Source of the DNA: Unio delphinus
Taxonomy: Eukaryota > Mollusca > Bivalvia > Unionida > Unionidae
Direction of reading: 5' to 3'
Assembly: GCA_029339505.1 (NCBI GenBank)
Contig: JAQISU010000033.1
Coordinates: 4,291,001-4,355,000, forward strand
Length of the DNA: 64,000 nt
Shown: positions 39,628 to 52,346 of the stretch, piece by piece
Numbering within the stretch: position 1 is the first letter of the stretch
Layout: the number at the start of each line of letters is the position of its first letter
Program-made: the position numbers and the translations under genes
The notes under the pieces: generated by a model
What the model was told of the DNA's origin: nothing
What the model saw: the letters and a program-made list of their open reading frames with translations, nothing else
Database searches by the model: none

Positions 39628-41138
39628 GTTTATCAAGATGCATCCATTCAACAAATGACATGATTCCAGTTAGGATGTTATACATATAAGATGCGACAAA
39701 CTGATATGGTCATGAGTTAAGTGCACCAGCTTATGCTAAGTTAGTAAATCATGTGATATACATCACTGTGACCTGTTTCGGTATGTGTGTTGTGCTAAGA
39801 GGGATGTATAAAATCACATGTTTTGAGGAGTACAACAATGAAAGTAAAAATGTTGAATTAAAACAAAGGGTGTGGTGGTAACAGCAATGGATATATACAT
39901 TATTGAGAATATGAAACATACATTAGGGCAAGTACATGAATGATGAGGAACACTGGAACTGACTAATTACAATTTAATTTTAATGCAACATTAAACTGAA
40001 CATGAAATTGAATGCAAAATTTCATGAACATAAAACCTTGCACAAGATTGCAATGACTACAAGATTTATAGTAACTTATTGCCTGTGGCCTTTGCTTCCC
40101 AACGCACATATTATTCCCATTCAAAAATATAGTTTTGCATTTGTCAACTAATTGTTAAAAAAAAAATCAGCAGATTAGACCCACTTTCTAAAAGCCAATT
40201 TCAAGCAGGTCTATCTAAATTTCTTCAGTAAATATATAGAAAGATAAATACATTATACAGAGGTCAAACATTTATCATCATGATTATCAGTGCCAAAATA
40301 AACCATTTAATTACCGTAATATGTTTTTCATTACCATGCTCCTGTTATATGCAACTTGATGTTTTAGCAATGATAAACTGTTGTTCCATGTTCTTTTAAA
40401 TGCAATACACATACTTGCTTCAGTTGGTGATTATGTTTGTATCGAAAATTCTGTTGTAAAGGAGGTGTTATTAAAACAACACACAGAATGTAAACACATT
40501 GCATCAATTTATACAATTTTCTAAATTTAAAGAAGTTTTTAACAATCACTGTACAAAATACTCAAGATGGTCTACAGCATCATCTTGCATTTATAACTTA
40601 AAAGAACATTTATTTAGAGCTGCACTAGACTGTAATAATCTTTTTTCAATATGTTTTACACAGAAGGCGACACAGGAAAAAAACTTTAAAACTTTCAATC
40701 AGTGATGCAAAACACCTTAACAAAGAACCCTGAATTAGCAAATTAAGTGATTTGGAGGTGAACCATGTGGTTACTGTTGAACATGTAACAATAGTGGCTT
40801 TAAAAAAAAAACCCAATTCAATTCATGATCAAAATGTAATAAACTGAGGGTAACACTCTGAAAATATGGAGATGAGCAATTTAACACAAGTCAAAGGCAT
40901 AAATTCTCAGAGTGATGTCACTAAAGCTTTAATGCATTTACATGTAGCGTCCAGAATAATGCTGATGACAACAGTACATGAGCTGGAAACCTGGGCAGCA
41001 GACTGGGTCTGTTTTATGTTTTGGATTCTTTCTATCTCTATGACAGTCCATCCATTAGAAAATTCATTCTTATTGATTGGTTGTGGATAATTCCATCCCA
41101 AAATAACTAGGCTACATAATGCAATATTGACAGGTAAC

Positions 41139-42939
41139 TAGAGCTGTACCGATTAATCGCCCATACTGATAATCGGTTCTGATACAAATACATTTTCAAA
41201 ATATAATTTCAATTGTAACATTCATCTTGACATTGCTTGCATTTTAAAACAGAATTAAATAGTGGAAACTAAGGAATACAAATTTGATTTGGGGAGTAAT
41301 AATTGAAAGACAAATTATTCTTAAAAGTAACTGTTTTAACACACTTGCTGTAAACTACCGCTGATTTTTGCTGAGAACTCTCAATTATTACATTATGTCC
41401 TCCAATTTCATTTTCTTCTAAACAAGAAAAGTCCTACATGTTCTGTTGCATCACCTGTGAATTACTGTTGTGACGAAATAATTACTTTTCTATAAAGAAT
41501 TCACATCTTCACTAAATAGAATGTTAAGTTTAAACATTATTCAAGTAATTTAATAATTTTTTTTACCTATGCAACAATACAAAAATAAAAAATAAACCAG
41601 AACAAAAACATAAGCCACAACAATAAAATTGTCAACAATTAATTGAAATACCAAGAATGATTACTACAAATGCTTAACTCCAATGCTACAGTGCCATTGC
41701 CCTGAAAGAAACTTACATGAGTTAACATCTGGCATTTTTAGACCGTATATACCAATGTCAATTATCATCGTTAAATGTTGTTGTTGTAGCTGTTGTTGTA
41801 GAGTTTAACGCCAATTTTCAGCACATAATAGGCTATACATGGCGGCCAGTATTATTGGTGGAGGATGAACCCGGGAACGTAATAATGAATCTTGTCCCTG
41901 GGCTCCAAACACTCCAGCTACGCCTCTGCATCAATGTATAGTTAGAGTTCAAAATTCCTCTTGTCATAAGCCAGTTTCAGGCATTTTAATGATTAACTGG
42001 CCTGTACCGCTGTCGCAAAACTATAGAGAATTCACCGACTATCATCAAAGGAGATGGCGAAACATCAAGCTTTCCATTGTGTGGAAAGTTGTGATGTTTG
42101 TTCAGCCAAAAGACAAAACTAAAATTGATTGATCTTGATCTTAGTCGATCTATATGAGAATTTTAGCTTTTATTATTATCCCTCTTCGTGAGCATGTAAA
42201 TTATGATGGTTATGTACCTTGTACAATCAAACGTGCATACCTTTTTAAACACATTGCCTCAATTTATAGGATCGCTTTTATCATCGAAAATGAGTAACTC
42301 GTGAGAGGTGATTCCTTGTAAATGAAACTGCTATTATGGACTAGCTGAAATGTTATGTAGAAGATTGCAATTTGGTTGAAACAACAAATAAAGCAAAATC
42401 TGCATCCAATATGTTTGGGAATAAATATGGATTTAAGTGATGCTATGCACGCTTTGCACTGTGTAAGTACTGTACATTATAGTACATGGTCTCCCTGGCC
42501 CACGAATTATGAAGTCTGTATTTACCTTTATTTAATTTTGTGTTGGAGAAATCAGAAAATATGCACATGCAAAATAATAACAAAATCAATCATAGTATTT
42601 TATAACAGTTTAATAATTGTCAGGTCACCGAAAGTTACTTTTTGAACATACCTATGTCTTAAGACATGGAAAAAATTATTGTTTCATGTTCCAAGATTTA
42701 TAGCTATTGCAGTAGTCAACAAAAAGACCTAAAAACGGTAGAGTTTAGACATTGGCTCGTGGATAAGCCGACCCCCCCCTCTTCCAGGCTTTTATTTTTC
42801 CAAACTTTTTAAGCTTATATGCGAGTATATATACTGTGATAATGAAATAATCGGTCTCATAATCGGTATCTGCAATTTTAATAATTGGCCATATGCGGTA
42901 TCAGCATAATCGGTAAAAAGTCACATCGGTACAGCTCTA
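41139..42939. mobile_element. hAT-type non-autonomous element (hAT-1), 1.8 kb
   Basis: Perfect 8-bp target duplication CAGGTAAC (41131-41138, 42940-42947). Terminal inverted repeat TAGAGCTGTACCGAT, 15 bp exact at both ends, then ACCGATTAT-type subterminal repeats. Inside is a SINE-B fragment (41777-41932). No transposase frame; the 89-residue frame at 42376 has no hAT motif. Confidence 0.92.
41777..41932 (-). mobile_element. SINE-B fragment nested in hAT-1
   Basis: GTTGTTGTAG..GTTTAACGCCAATTTTCAGC, CTATACATGGCGGCCAGTAT and TGGTGGAGGA match the 3' half of SINE-B on the minus strand. The head is lost. Confidence 0.75.
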
Positions 42940-43431
42940 CAGGTAACATATTACTGAAATGAACCTACTGATTTCCAATATAATATGTGTTTATTCTAAT
43001 GCATGTTCTTTGAAAAATTATGAGCCATTATATTAGAGTTTAAAAATAATTCTTCTAATGGTAATTTTAAATTGTTTACTACATGTCTGATGTCAAAGAC
43101 CTGGACATGGAAATTCTGAAATATCAACAATGAATGTATCATGACACTCATATTTATGGTTGTGGTGGGAGTATTTGATGGTCAGATCTGCACCATTTTC
43201 ATTTTGGAACTAGCCAGATAAAAGGTCATTGCAAAAGTTGCTTTGGTCTGTTTGACTTAAAGAGCTAAAAGCAGACCAGATGGCAACTAATTTGAATTAC
43301 ATCAGGCTTTTTATCACACAATGTCCATCAATTTTACCATGTGGGGATTAGGACTGCATCTGCACAGTATGCATCACTTTGCATCTATCAAAGTATTAAG
43401 AATACTGATGTGTGTGTGTGTGTGTGTGTGT

Positions 43432-43694
43432 GATTTGGATTTATAAAGTGGCTTCAACAAGTCATATTGCTACAATGTCTGCAATATGGCAGTTTACAGT
43501 GATGTCTAGCATTGGGGCATCATGCCACAGACATTTAGCATGATGTCGCACCCAGTCACATCCTGACCAGTCTTAGCACTAACCTCTTAATGCGAGCCCC
43601 TAGCAAGGCAGCTGTTAGTATCATTTGTTTGTCTGGTATGACTTGACTGGGGTTTGGACCATTGACTTCCTGCCATAGCAGTCATCTTGTAGGG
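43432..43694 (-). mobile_element. SINE-A, copy 6
   Basis: TG run (43409-43431) then the SINE 3' end, core hairpin and a damaged head. Confidence 0.75.
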
Positions 43695-45949
43695 TAGAAA
43701 TTATACTAATATACCATCAGATAGATATTGCCATTCATCCTCTGTTTTACTATTGAAAAAATACTGCTTTAAATAATCTTGAAACTTTTTATTTAAAATA
43801 TTTTTTGTATGCCACAAGAGAATTTATATCTATATATAATTTTAAATGTATATCTTTAATGATATGATATTATAATAACTTCTTGCACTGTCTTCATTAT
43901 AAAAGGACTTTTCTTTACTTTTGATAGAACGACAACCATCAGTGCCAATCCACACCTTTTCTGATAAGTGCATCTGCTATCTGGCAATTTACTCTCCAGT
44001 TCAGGATACTATCCTACATGTCAACCCACTCAGAGATCACATCGCTGTGTGTTAATAGTAACTAATTAGTTCCAAACACATGACCATATTGTCCTGTTTA
44101 TTTTCACGACTTGCAAAGGTCAATCTAATCTATCCCTGGAGTGCAATTTAAACTAAGCACATCGCTTCATAAAAAGAAATATTCCAGGGAGATAATTACT
44201 ATCAGATGTAATCACTTATTTAAACCTGAAAGCTTTCTCTGGTGTACAAAATTCACCTGAAAGGCTTCTGGATTTAGTAATTTACTTAAATCTACCTTTC
44301 AAAATTCACCTGAAAGGATTTACATATATCAGTAAGACCATATAGTTTGTAAAAGGAGAATGAATGACCACTCTGTCATATGCATGGAGAGACTGAAATC
44401 CTTTCATGCAAAAACTGTTCAATGTACGTAAAAATTCATGAGTCGTGTGAATGTAGACCAGAGTGTATAAACTGCTATTGCTGTGACAAATGAATCATAT
44501 TCTTATTTTTTTATTTTAATATATCTTACTCTGGACCTTTTTGACTAGTCTGAAGTTCTCTATTTTAACAAAATTTTGTAAGTTGATGAAATCTGTGCAT
44601 AAAACATTCCCTTCAAAAACCATTTACCATATTTACTTATGTTTTCGGACAGCAACAAATTATTACTTTTTCTGGTGTCAGAATAAATATTAAGTTCTTT
44701 AATTAGGTGTCTGAAAACATACAGGTGAAGATAAATTTATGTCCCACACCCAAATCCGTAACTGAGTTACCATTAGCTGACATGACGAATTGCTGCCATG
44801 AAGTAAAACATGTTTTTTGTCTAACAACATTGAAAGGATAATGAATCCAAAACAGGCATCAGTTGCCTATTTTGTCTATTTGATACATGTCCATCCACCA
44901 GAAAACACAGCTATACATGTATTAGAGCCACGATTGTGTGCATATTTTCCAAAAGAACCGCCATATTAGTAGTCTTGAAATCCACAGTTTCACCCTCTGT
45001 TAATCAGTGATCATTAAAATCTACATTAGAAATGCATGCAAGCTTTATTTCTGTGTAATTAAGATATTAATACAAAGTAAATAAAAATATTTTTGGAATT
45101 TTAATTCTTAAGATATTTATGAAAGAAACATTTTAGTATCGAGAGTATAAATACCGGTACATGTATGAGGGCTAATCATAGAGGACCAAGGCCGAGAGGC
45201 TCCATATGGGGTGAAGGTTGTATGCATGCCTAGGAAGGGTAAAAGTAACAAGCAGGTTGCAATATATGAGTCAACATGATAAATATGTTGGTATTTTTTT
45301 AAAACAAAGGCGATCTATTTGTTGTGGTTCTCTCTTCTTTTTTCCCCCACCTAGCCGAGGCTAGCTTCAAAATGAGCAGAGCTTGCCGACTCAAAACAAT
45401 TGACTGCTCAAAGATTGTTTTGAAGCAAAGTCAAAGATTTCAAGGTGTCTAGGTGATAATTGTTAATAATATAACTTATGGGTTTTCTTTGAAAGTTGTG
45501 TTTGGAAATAAAAGGATTTCATTTAAAGAGCAGGCAATGTACCTAACATTTAGCACCCACAATCAGTATTTATTATCTACAAAGAGTTTTATTACCTGTA
45601 GAACAATAACTATGTTTAAACCATGGCATATAATGCGTCGGGGGTAAGGTTTTTTTTTTGTAGCACAGTGCCAATGAATTTTTCTAATCCATACCGACTG
45701 TCTAATTTATTGTTTAATGATATAAAGTAAGGGTCATGATTTCTAATCAAAGCGATAACTGTCACACCTGTTTCAAGTGGTTTCATGTGTAACAATGTCC
45801 ACAATGACAACCTATCATAATTTTTTTAGGCGAATCAAGCTATTAAAATAAAAAGTTTAAATAAAATACCCACCAATATCAAAAATGTTTATATACCAGT
45901 ACTGGACAGCTGTCAGTGTGAAATATAATATTGTTACTACTGTAATAAT

Positions 45950-46740
45950 TTTGATGGATAAGTTTATTATACGTTGTGCAACATGCGAGGAGGCACTGCC
46001 CAGTTTATGGAGGGACTCTCTCTTGCCAAAATCATCTCTAAAGAGGCCAGTACACCATCCACAGTAGCGACTTCAAATTAATGATTCTGAGGGCGCATCA
46101 GAAAATGAACAGACTATGAAGAAAGCTGCTTTAAGTGATGAGTTTTTTTGAACCCGAGAGTGCTCCATCCGATTCTGTACATGATCACTATAAACATTAT
46201 ACATTAAAGCAAAAGCAGGATATCGTTAACATTGCAAACTTCTAGGAATTAGACCTACAGCAGAAAAATTCTAGATTCCGAAATTTGGATAAAAATAGAC
46301 TTTTCTGCAGATCTGAATTTGAATGGACTTTTGCCTAAGTGTGGATGACCATTTCATATCGACAAGTTATGGATTTTATGATAGTTCAACGGATGCATAC
46401 TCAGTGTGGCTTACAAATTCCAGTCAGTGTTGAGGGAATATGTATACATGCCAAGAGCCAGTCTCAACAGAATTTCCGGAGACCCAATTCCATACCAGTT
46501 GTTCTTGGGAAAGACAGGGGTTTGTGCTCAGAAGTAGGACCTCTCTAGTCCAACATTTACCCTGGAAGAAAAGATTGCTTCATTCCACAAGTTTTTGATC
46601 GACAGATGTGAGTAGGATGAGTTTAATGACAAGTTTTTTTATGAACATGGATGAGACACCGATGTACTTTGATCTTGTGCCAGGGAAAAAAGTGGACACA
46701 GATTGAACGAAAACGATGCAGATCTTTCTTGATTGTGTTT
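45950..46740 (+). pseudogene. pogo/Tigger-like transposase pseudogene
   Basis: Seen in changing frames: an N-terminal helix-turn-helix style HYTLKQKQDIVNIA near 46195; MVQRMHTQCGLQIPVSVEGI-like sequence near 46380 (with one altered residue); EEKIASFHKFLIDRC near 46566; and NMDETPMYFDLVPGKKVD near 46643, the first catalytic Asp block of the pogo DDE domain. Stops and at least one frameshift (at a T run near 46632) interrupt it, and nothing of the later DDE domain follows. A dead copy. Confidence 0.8.
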
Positions 46741-46808
46741 GAAAGCATAAATTGTAAAAAAAATAATACAGAGCAACATCCGAAAACTTACAAGACATTT
46801 AAATATTA

Positions 46809-46822
46809 TACCCCCCCCCCCC
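46809..46822. repeat. C homopolymer, ~12 bp
   Basis: Poly-C run inside the pogo relic, near its right end. Confidence 0.8.
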
Positions 46823-47101
46823 ACAAAAAACAATGTCTGAAAACATACCTTGTGTAAAAATATACAATAAATAAAGTAACAAGGGATAATAATCCATCTA
46901 GCAAAGTAAAAATCATTGTTGGGGTTACAACATTTCCAACTAGTCCATTTTTTGTGAAAGAAGAATAAGGTAAAGAATCACTGTTCTAATTTCATGAGAT
47001 GGCCTTCCATGCACCCTCTATGCCAGTATAGGAGGTTAGTATCTGAATTATCACCTCTGCTTTGATCTAATTAAAGTGCATATAATGTACTTAATACGTA
47101 C

Positions 47102-47186
47102 CTAAATGCAAGTCGGAGAACATTAAGCTCCATGAATGAGGACTTTAACAAGGCCATTTGGTCCTCTATGCAGAAATCACGAAACC
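47102..47186 (-). CDS. NR3-like nuclear receptor, LBD exon (helices 3-5, signature)
   Basis: 85 bp, acceptor TTTGCAG|GG and donor TTTAG|GTACGT. Reads FRDFCIEDQMALLKSSFMEL then NVLRLAFR. Known: this is the nuclear-receptor LBD signature (F..L...DQ..LL...W.E.L.L...R); ERR has GFSTLSLADQMSLLQSAWME. The usual aromatic Trp is Phe here. Phases G|GG and AG|G join both neighbours in frame. Confidence 0.94.
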
Positions 47187-50025
47187 CTGCAAACAAAAAG
47201 GTTGAAATAAAAGAACACTAATAACAGCATTTCCAATTGAGATTGACAAATCTTGGAGAGGGTAGGGGGTTCATATAATTTATCAAGTTGTGTAAATTAG
47301 AAATTTCTAACAAGTTATGTTTTAAATGTTATGTAATTTCTGATTAGTCATGGATTAGAATTTGAGACAGAAATATATTCTGCTGAAATATTTGTACTCC
47401 AATATCTTGTCAAAACGTTTCCCTGTTGTTGTAAGCAGAAAATATGTTTTCAGCTATTCTTTGACAAATATTTGAAACAAATATTGTGAGAAACAATTTT
47501 GTATTTGAAGAACTGAAAGTGTAACTGGTAGTTTTACTGTCAAAAACATTTGTTTTACCACTTCCAATTAGCCTTGCAAGTACAATTCAAATATGCAACA
47601 GAATAAACACCATACCATATATGCTCACTTAAAAGACATGTCCAATTGCAAATGGTACAGACCCACATATGCCATTGCATAAAGTGCCAGCAAATCTGGG
47701 TCTGTGAAGTTGGTAGGCACATTATGCTATGGCAGACAGGGATATTTGTTGTTTGCAGTGTGACTATGAACATAGACAGTAAATGTTTCCGAATCCAAAA
47801 ATACAAGACTTATCATCCTTATTATCAGAACCTTCTAAAATCAACGATGGGTGCATTTTACTGTATACCCTAAGGCATGAATTTGCATCTTCTGCATATT
47901 TTCTACAGATGAACAAATATAATAACAACTTTGTCACATACTTTATGGCTGAGTAGTAGCACCTATTCTAGTGTAACTGTGAATTGACCTTACGCCAGAT
48001 GACAGATTGCTCCAACTTCCAATCACGTGACAAGTCAACCTGTTTTTAACCTCCGACAAACATGCAGTGCTTGGGATAGAAATACGTTTCAGTCTGAGTG
48101 ATATGTTTATTAAAAATGATTTGTATTATTCTTAAAAATGTAAAGTTACATAAATTATACTACAGCAGTAGAGAATATTTATTTTTGTAGTTCATGTTCA
48201 TATAGTGATAACCTAAGTGTTTTATTTCAGTAAAGAATAAAAGTCAATTTCAAAGCTGCTCAAGAACTTATTCATGAAAATGGAAATTTGCTGCAAAAGA
48301 TACTAATGTATTTAGTAAATAATGTTATCCTTATTTATTTTATCTGGCTTGCATTTATGCTGCCTTGGAAGTAAATTAATTAAAAATAACAAAATCCAAA
48401 ATCATTACTGTTTCAAAGTATACTAATGTACATAATAAATTTAAGGTTCAACTGTGTTTGTCTGACGGAATTTTGATCACTGATGTCTGTTGATGTAAAT
48501 ATGTAAAGGCATGCTTAATATATCAGACGATAATTTTATAAAACCATTGTTTTTGTATTTCTTATTATGACATGTCTATATCCCCACACCTCCTTAGGCC
48601 CCATAAGAAAGTAAAGAGTTACACAAGTTTTTAAAAGATCGAGACGATAAATTATTATTTTTGAGATAATCAAACATTAAATGTAAATTTTCAAACTTTA
48701 AAATATTACAGTCTGGGGTTCAGTCCATCATATACAAGAAAAATAATATAGATCAAAACCCACAAGTTACAGGATTCTCCACCCATATTCTAGAAACGTT
48801 TATTTTTACATATATTTTTCAATTTGTTTGGTTTTTCTTGAACTACCTGACGGGAAGTACTTTATACAGACATTTATGCAAACAAGCATGTTAAAATTGC
48901 CATAAATTGTTTCCATATTCAGCTGACCACAAAAAATCTTTATCAATCGAAGAAGTTTTGTCAATGTTTCGGGAAAGGAATAAATCTAATTGCTCCATTT
49001 AGACATCAGAGTATTGACTGTCAGAATTACGAAGCTCCCACTGACCTTTTTTCACCATTTTGATCAAGAAATCAACAAATCATCGCAAAATTTGTAAATA
49101 ATTATCATAATCAATACATTATTGCCACAAGCAGCTTGTCATAGGAAAATGGCTGACAAAAGCAATGCCTGGAGGTGCGTTTAATTTACATTCGCTTATT
49201 GGTTAATTAATCAGCATGACTGACAAGTCGCGGTCAATTAGTCACAAGTGAGAGGTCTTTATTTTACACATTCAATATAACTCTAATGCTTCCAGATCTA
49301 CAGGCCGACTCCCTGCACTATCTTTTACCCTAGTTGATAAAATATCACAGCAGACTTCAGAAAGACCATTCCCTGAAGAAGAGTTAAAATTATGGTCCAT
49401 GTTAACTGCAGACCCTTTATCTGACCCTAGTCTACATACCAAAGTGCACAGAATCTAAAATCCCCCCAACCAACCAACCAACCAACCAAAGCTACTCTCT
49501 ACACATGCTCTTTTGCAATCTTTAATGTATATTTCAATTAACAAAAATATTATATTAAATGGGAAATTGCCTGCAAAATTCAGTCTTATGAACTAGTTAA
49601 ATCCAATTAGACTATAACTACCTAACTCTAATTAAAGAGTTTCAAATTTCACAATAATTGGTGAATTAAACTAAATGTTTGATTATCAAGGAAAAGTTGT
49701 TATCACTGATAATTAGAAACACTTGTTATCATTGATTTATATTAGGTCTATAAACAATCAGTCCTACCACTAAACTGACTTCTTTTTCAAATTGCCTCTG
49801 CTAGTACTGTAACCTAACACCATTGCATGGTGTGGCTGCAGAAAATACAATATTTAAGGAATCACAGTCCCTTAGTTTAATATCATAGCCATACAATTAT
49901 TAAATGTATCAACAGAATGTAGAACATTTTTAAACAAAAGTATCTTTTCTTCTAAACATTGATAAATACCATACCAACTTAAATAACTATGTTTAGCCCT
50001 ATAATAGTTGCCACAAATGTGAGTG

Positions 50026-50297
50026 AATTGGATTTTTAACATAGCTTTAACAATTATTCAGTCATATCGCTATGATGTCTGCAGTATGGCAGTTTCTAGT
50101 GATGTCCAGCATGATGTCCCACCCAGTCACATTATCCTGAAATCAGGTCAACCAGTCCAGACACTAACCTCTTAAACCTGAGTGTCTAGCAAGGCAGCTG
50201 TTGGTACCATTTTTATAAGTCTTTGGTATGACTCAGCTGGAGTTTGAACCCGCACCCTCTCGCATCCAATGCAGACACTCTAACCACAAGCCCAAAG
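50026..50297 (-). mobile_element. SINE-A, copy 7
   Basis: Near full length with small deletions in the core; head at the right (CTTGTGGTTAGAGTGTCTGC on the minus strand). Confidence 0.8.
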
Positions 50298-50299
50298 AA

Positions 50300-51010
50300 G
50301 CAGTCTGCCATAAATATAATAATGACATGCTATCTGAAATCACAATTTATTTGGGTACCTATTGTCACAGATTGTATTCCTGCCATAAATATAACCTGCT
50401 CTCTGAAATTATAATTTCTCTGAGTAAGTACCTCCGAGAAATTAAGTACCTAAGTTCCCCATCATGATGCATGGGGTTCTGAAAATACAAGTGAGCTGTA
50501 TTCAACTGTCACAGATTGTATGTTTGCCACAAATATAATAATGACCTACTCTTTGAAATCATGATTTGGTGACCGGGGTATCAATTTTTATCAGGGCCCT
50601 GAGTGGTCAAAAGTGCTCTCCATTACGGGTCACTGCCATCTCACCTATGTCTGTGTAGGTTCGAGTCTCAGATTCGGCTAATGTAGTTATGTGAGAAAGT
50701 TTGCCAGTAGCTTCTCGTGGGTCGGTGGTTCTATTCGGGGTTTTTCCCCAGTTCTTCCTCCACCAATAATACTGGCCGCCATGTATAGCCTATCATGTGC
50801 TGAAAAATGGCATTAAACCCTACAACAATCTATTGTTATCATTTTATGGTTGCCACAAATGTAACAACAACCTAACAGACTCTCTAAAATCACAATGTTT
50901 TGCTGGGTGCATGTTAACATTGATTGATGGTTGCTATAAATAATGACTAGTCTGTGATTCATGATTGTTTTGGGTACCTATTGTCATAGATTTTATGAAA
51001 CAAACTATGA
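50300..51010. repeat. Degenerate ~75-bp tandem repeat split by a SINE-B
   Basis: Units with TGCCA(T/C)AAATATAA..TGAC..CTCTGAAAT(C/T)A..ATTT..GGGTACCTATTGTCA-CAGATT recur about five times (50305, 50385, 50500, 50850, 50930). Confidence 0.6.
50595..50831 (+). mobile_element. SINE-B, fullest copy
   Basis: tRNA-like head GCCCTGAGTGGTCAAAAGTG with B-box GGTTCGAGTC (50658-50667), body TACTGGCCGCCATGTATAGC, and 3' end AAAATGGCATTAAACCC followed by TACAACAATC. V-SINE-like layout; family name not asserted. Confidence 0.75.
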
Positions 51011-51183
51011 ATTTAAGACCCAATGAACAATAATTTCTGACAAAACAATATGACTCCTCCCACAATCAATCAATTTAAGTTTTTAAAAAATATAATTTTT
51101 GGCAAAACTACAAAAATGTGCCAAATGAGAAAAAACGATTTCTACAAAATGAGAAGTCCATTTTTATATTCCATCTTTCTTAC

Positions 51184-51412
51184 TAACCATCTCATTCTTA
51201 TTAAACACAAACATCGAAACCATCTCATTCTAATTAATACTAACACCAAAACCATCTCAGTTTTATTAAACACTAACATCAAAACCATCTCATTCTTATT
51301 AAACACTAACACCAAAACCATCTCATTCTTTTTAAACACTAACATCGAAACCATCTCATTCTTATTAAACACTAACATCGAAACCATCTCATTTTTATTA
51401 AACACCAACATA
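51184..51412. repeat. 33-bp minisatellite, 7 copies
   Basis: Units AACCATCTCATTCTTATTAA + ACACTAACATCGA with scattered substitutions. 11 codons long, so both strands stay open (a 158-residue plus frame and an 89-residue minus frame); not genes. Confidence 0.93.
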
Positions 51413-51457
51413 CTAAATATGACAGCAAATTATTTTCAGATATGTTTTTTTTATATT

Positions 51458-51758
51458 AGGATTTTTAAAGTAGCTTTAAAAAAATTTCAGTCATATCGCT
51501 ACTGTCTGCAGCGAGCCAGTTTATAGTGTTGCCAAGTACTGGAGCATCATGCCGCAGAAATGTAGCATGATGTCCTACCCAGTCATATTATCGTGACACC
51601 AGGCCGACCAGTCCTAACACTAACCTCTTAATGCTTATGTCAAGAAAGGCAGCTGTTAGTACCATTTTTGTAAATCTTTTGGAAGGACTCGGACAGGGAT
51701 CGAACCCACGACTTCCCGCTTCTGCAGCAGACGCTCTAATCACTAGGCCACCCGAGCG
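51458..51758 (-). mobile_element. SINE-A, copy 8 (near full length)
   Basis: Best-preserved head: minus-strand CGGGTGGCCTAGTGATTAGA then a GGGTTCGATCCC-type B-box. Core hairpin present. Confidence 0.85.
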
Positions 51759-52107
51759 TTTTTTTGGACATGTGTTAATATATGTTGTTCACAAGATACT
51801 GATACTGTAAATGCTGTACCAAAAAAATCTGTTATGGTCTTTTGACTTTGAACTTGATATCATGAACAGATGTTCACTAAACTCACCTCAGATGCTGTCA
51901 GGCTATACCCACAATTTCAGTTTGTTTAAATCCATAATTAACACTTTTAAAAAAAAAAAAAATGCCAGTTATGAAAATATTATCATTAAAGGCAATCTTC
52001 ACAATTCTGAGGTACCACAACATTATATACATTATAATACAGCTGTCACCCCTCCTCCATCTGATATTGGCAACATAAATATTCTTTGTCAAAGACAAAC
52101 ATGAATT

Positions 52108-52346
52108 TTGTTGTTGTAGGGTTTAATGCCATTTTTCAGCACATGTTATGCTATACATGGTGGCCAGTATTAATGGTGGAGAAAGATGCTGGGGAAAACC
52201 CCCGGAAAGAACCACCAACCCATGAGAAGCTACTGGCAAGCTTTCTTACATACCCACATTGGCCAAATCTGAGACTTGAAACCCACGCTGACAGAGGTGA
52301 GATGGCAGTGATCTGTAATGGACAGCACTTTAGACCACTCAGCGCC
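52108..52346 (-). mobile_element. SINE-B, near full length
   Basis: Reverse complement of the 50595 copy: GTTGTTGTAGGGTTTAATGC at the 3' end, CTATACATGGTGGCCAGTAT body, head ending GGGGCGCTGAGTGGTCTAAA. Confidence 0.8.

Larger units (their letters stand above)
44627..46850 (+). mobile_element. pogo/Tigger-type relic, about 2.2 kb
   Basis: The left end TTATGTTTTCGGACA (near 44640) and right end TGTCTGAAAACATA (near 46834) are inverted copies, and both lie close to TA dinucleotides. The left end also carries an internal reverse copy (TGTCTGAAAACATAC near 44708), so it can fold on itself. Contains the transposase pseudogene below. Exact borders uncertain. Confidence 0.5.
37662..47101 (-). other. 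Intron, 9.4 kb, transposon-rich
   Basis: Holds hAT-2, three small tandem arrays, two SINE-A copies, hAT-1 with a nested SINE-B and a pogo-type relic. Stretches between these (38508-38716, 39628-41130, 42948-43430, 43695-44626, 46851-47101) show no gene that I can support. Confidence 0.85.

Noticed and set aside
42376..42645. 89-codon frame inside hAT-1 as a transposase remnant
   Set aside because: No hAT dimerisation (hATC) or BED-finger motif; probably chance.
51050..51526. 158-codon plus and 89-codon minus frames
   Set aside because: They follow the 33-bp minisatellite (11 codons) and overlap a SINE at the right end.
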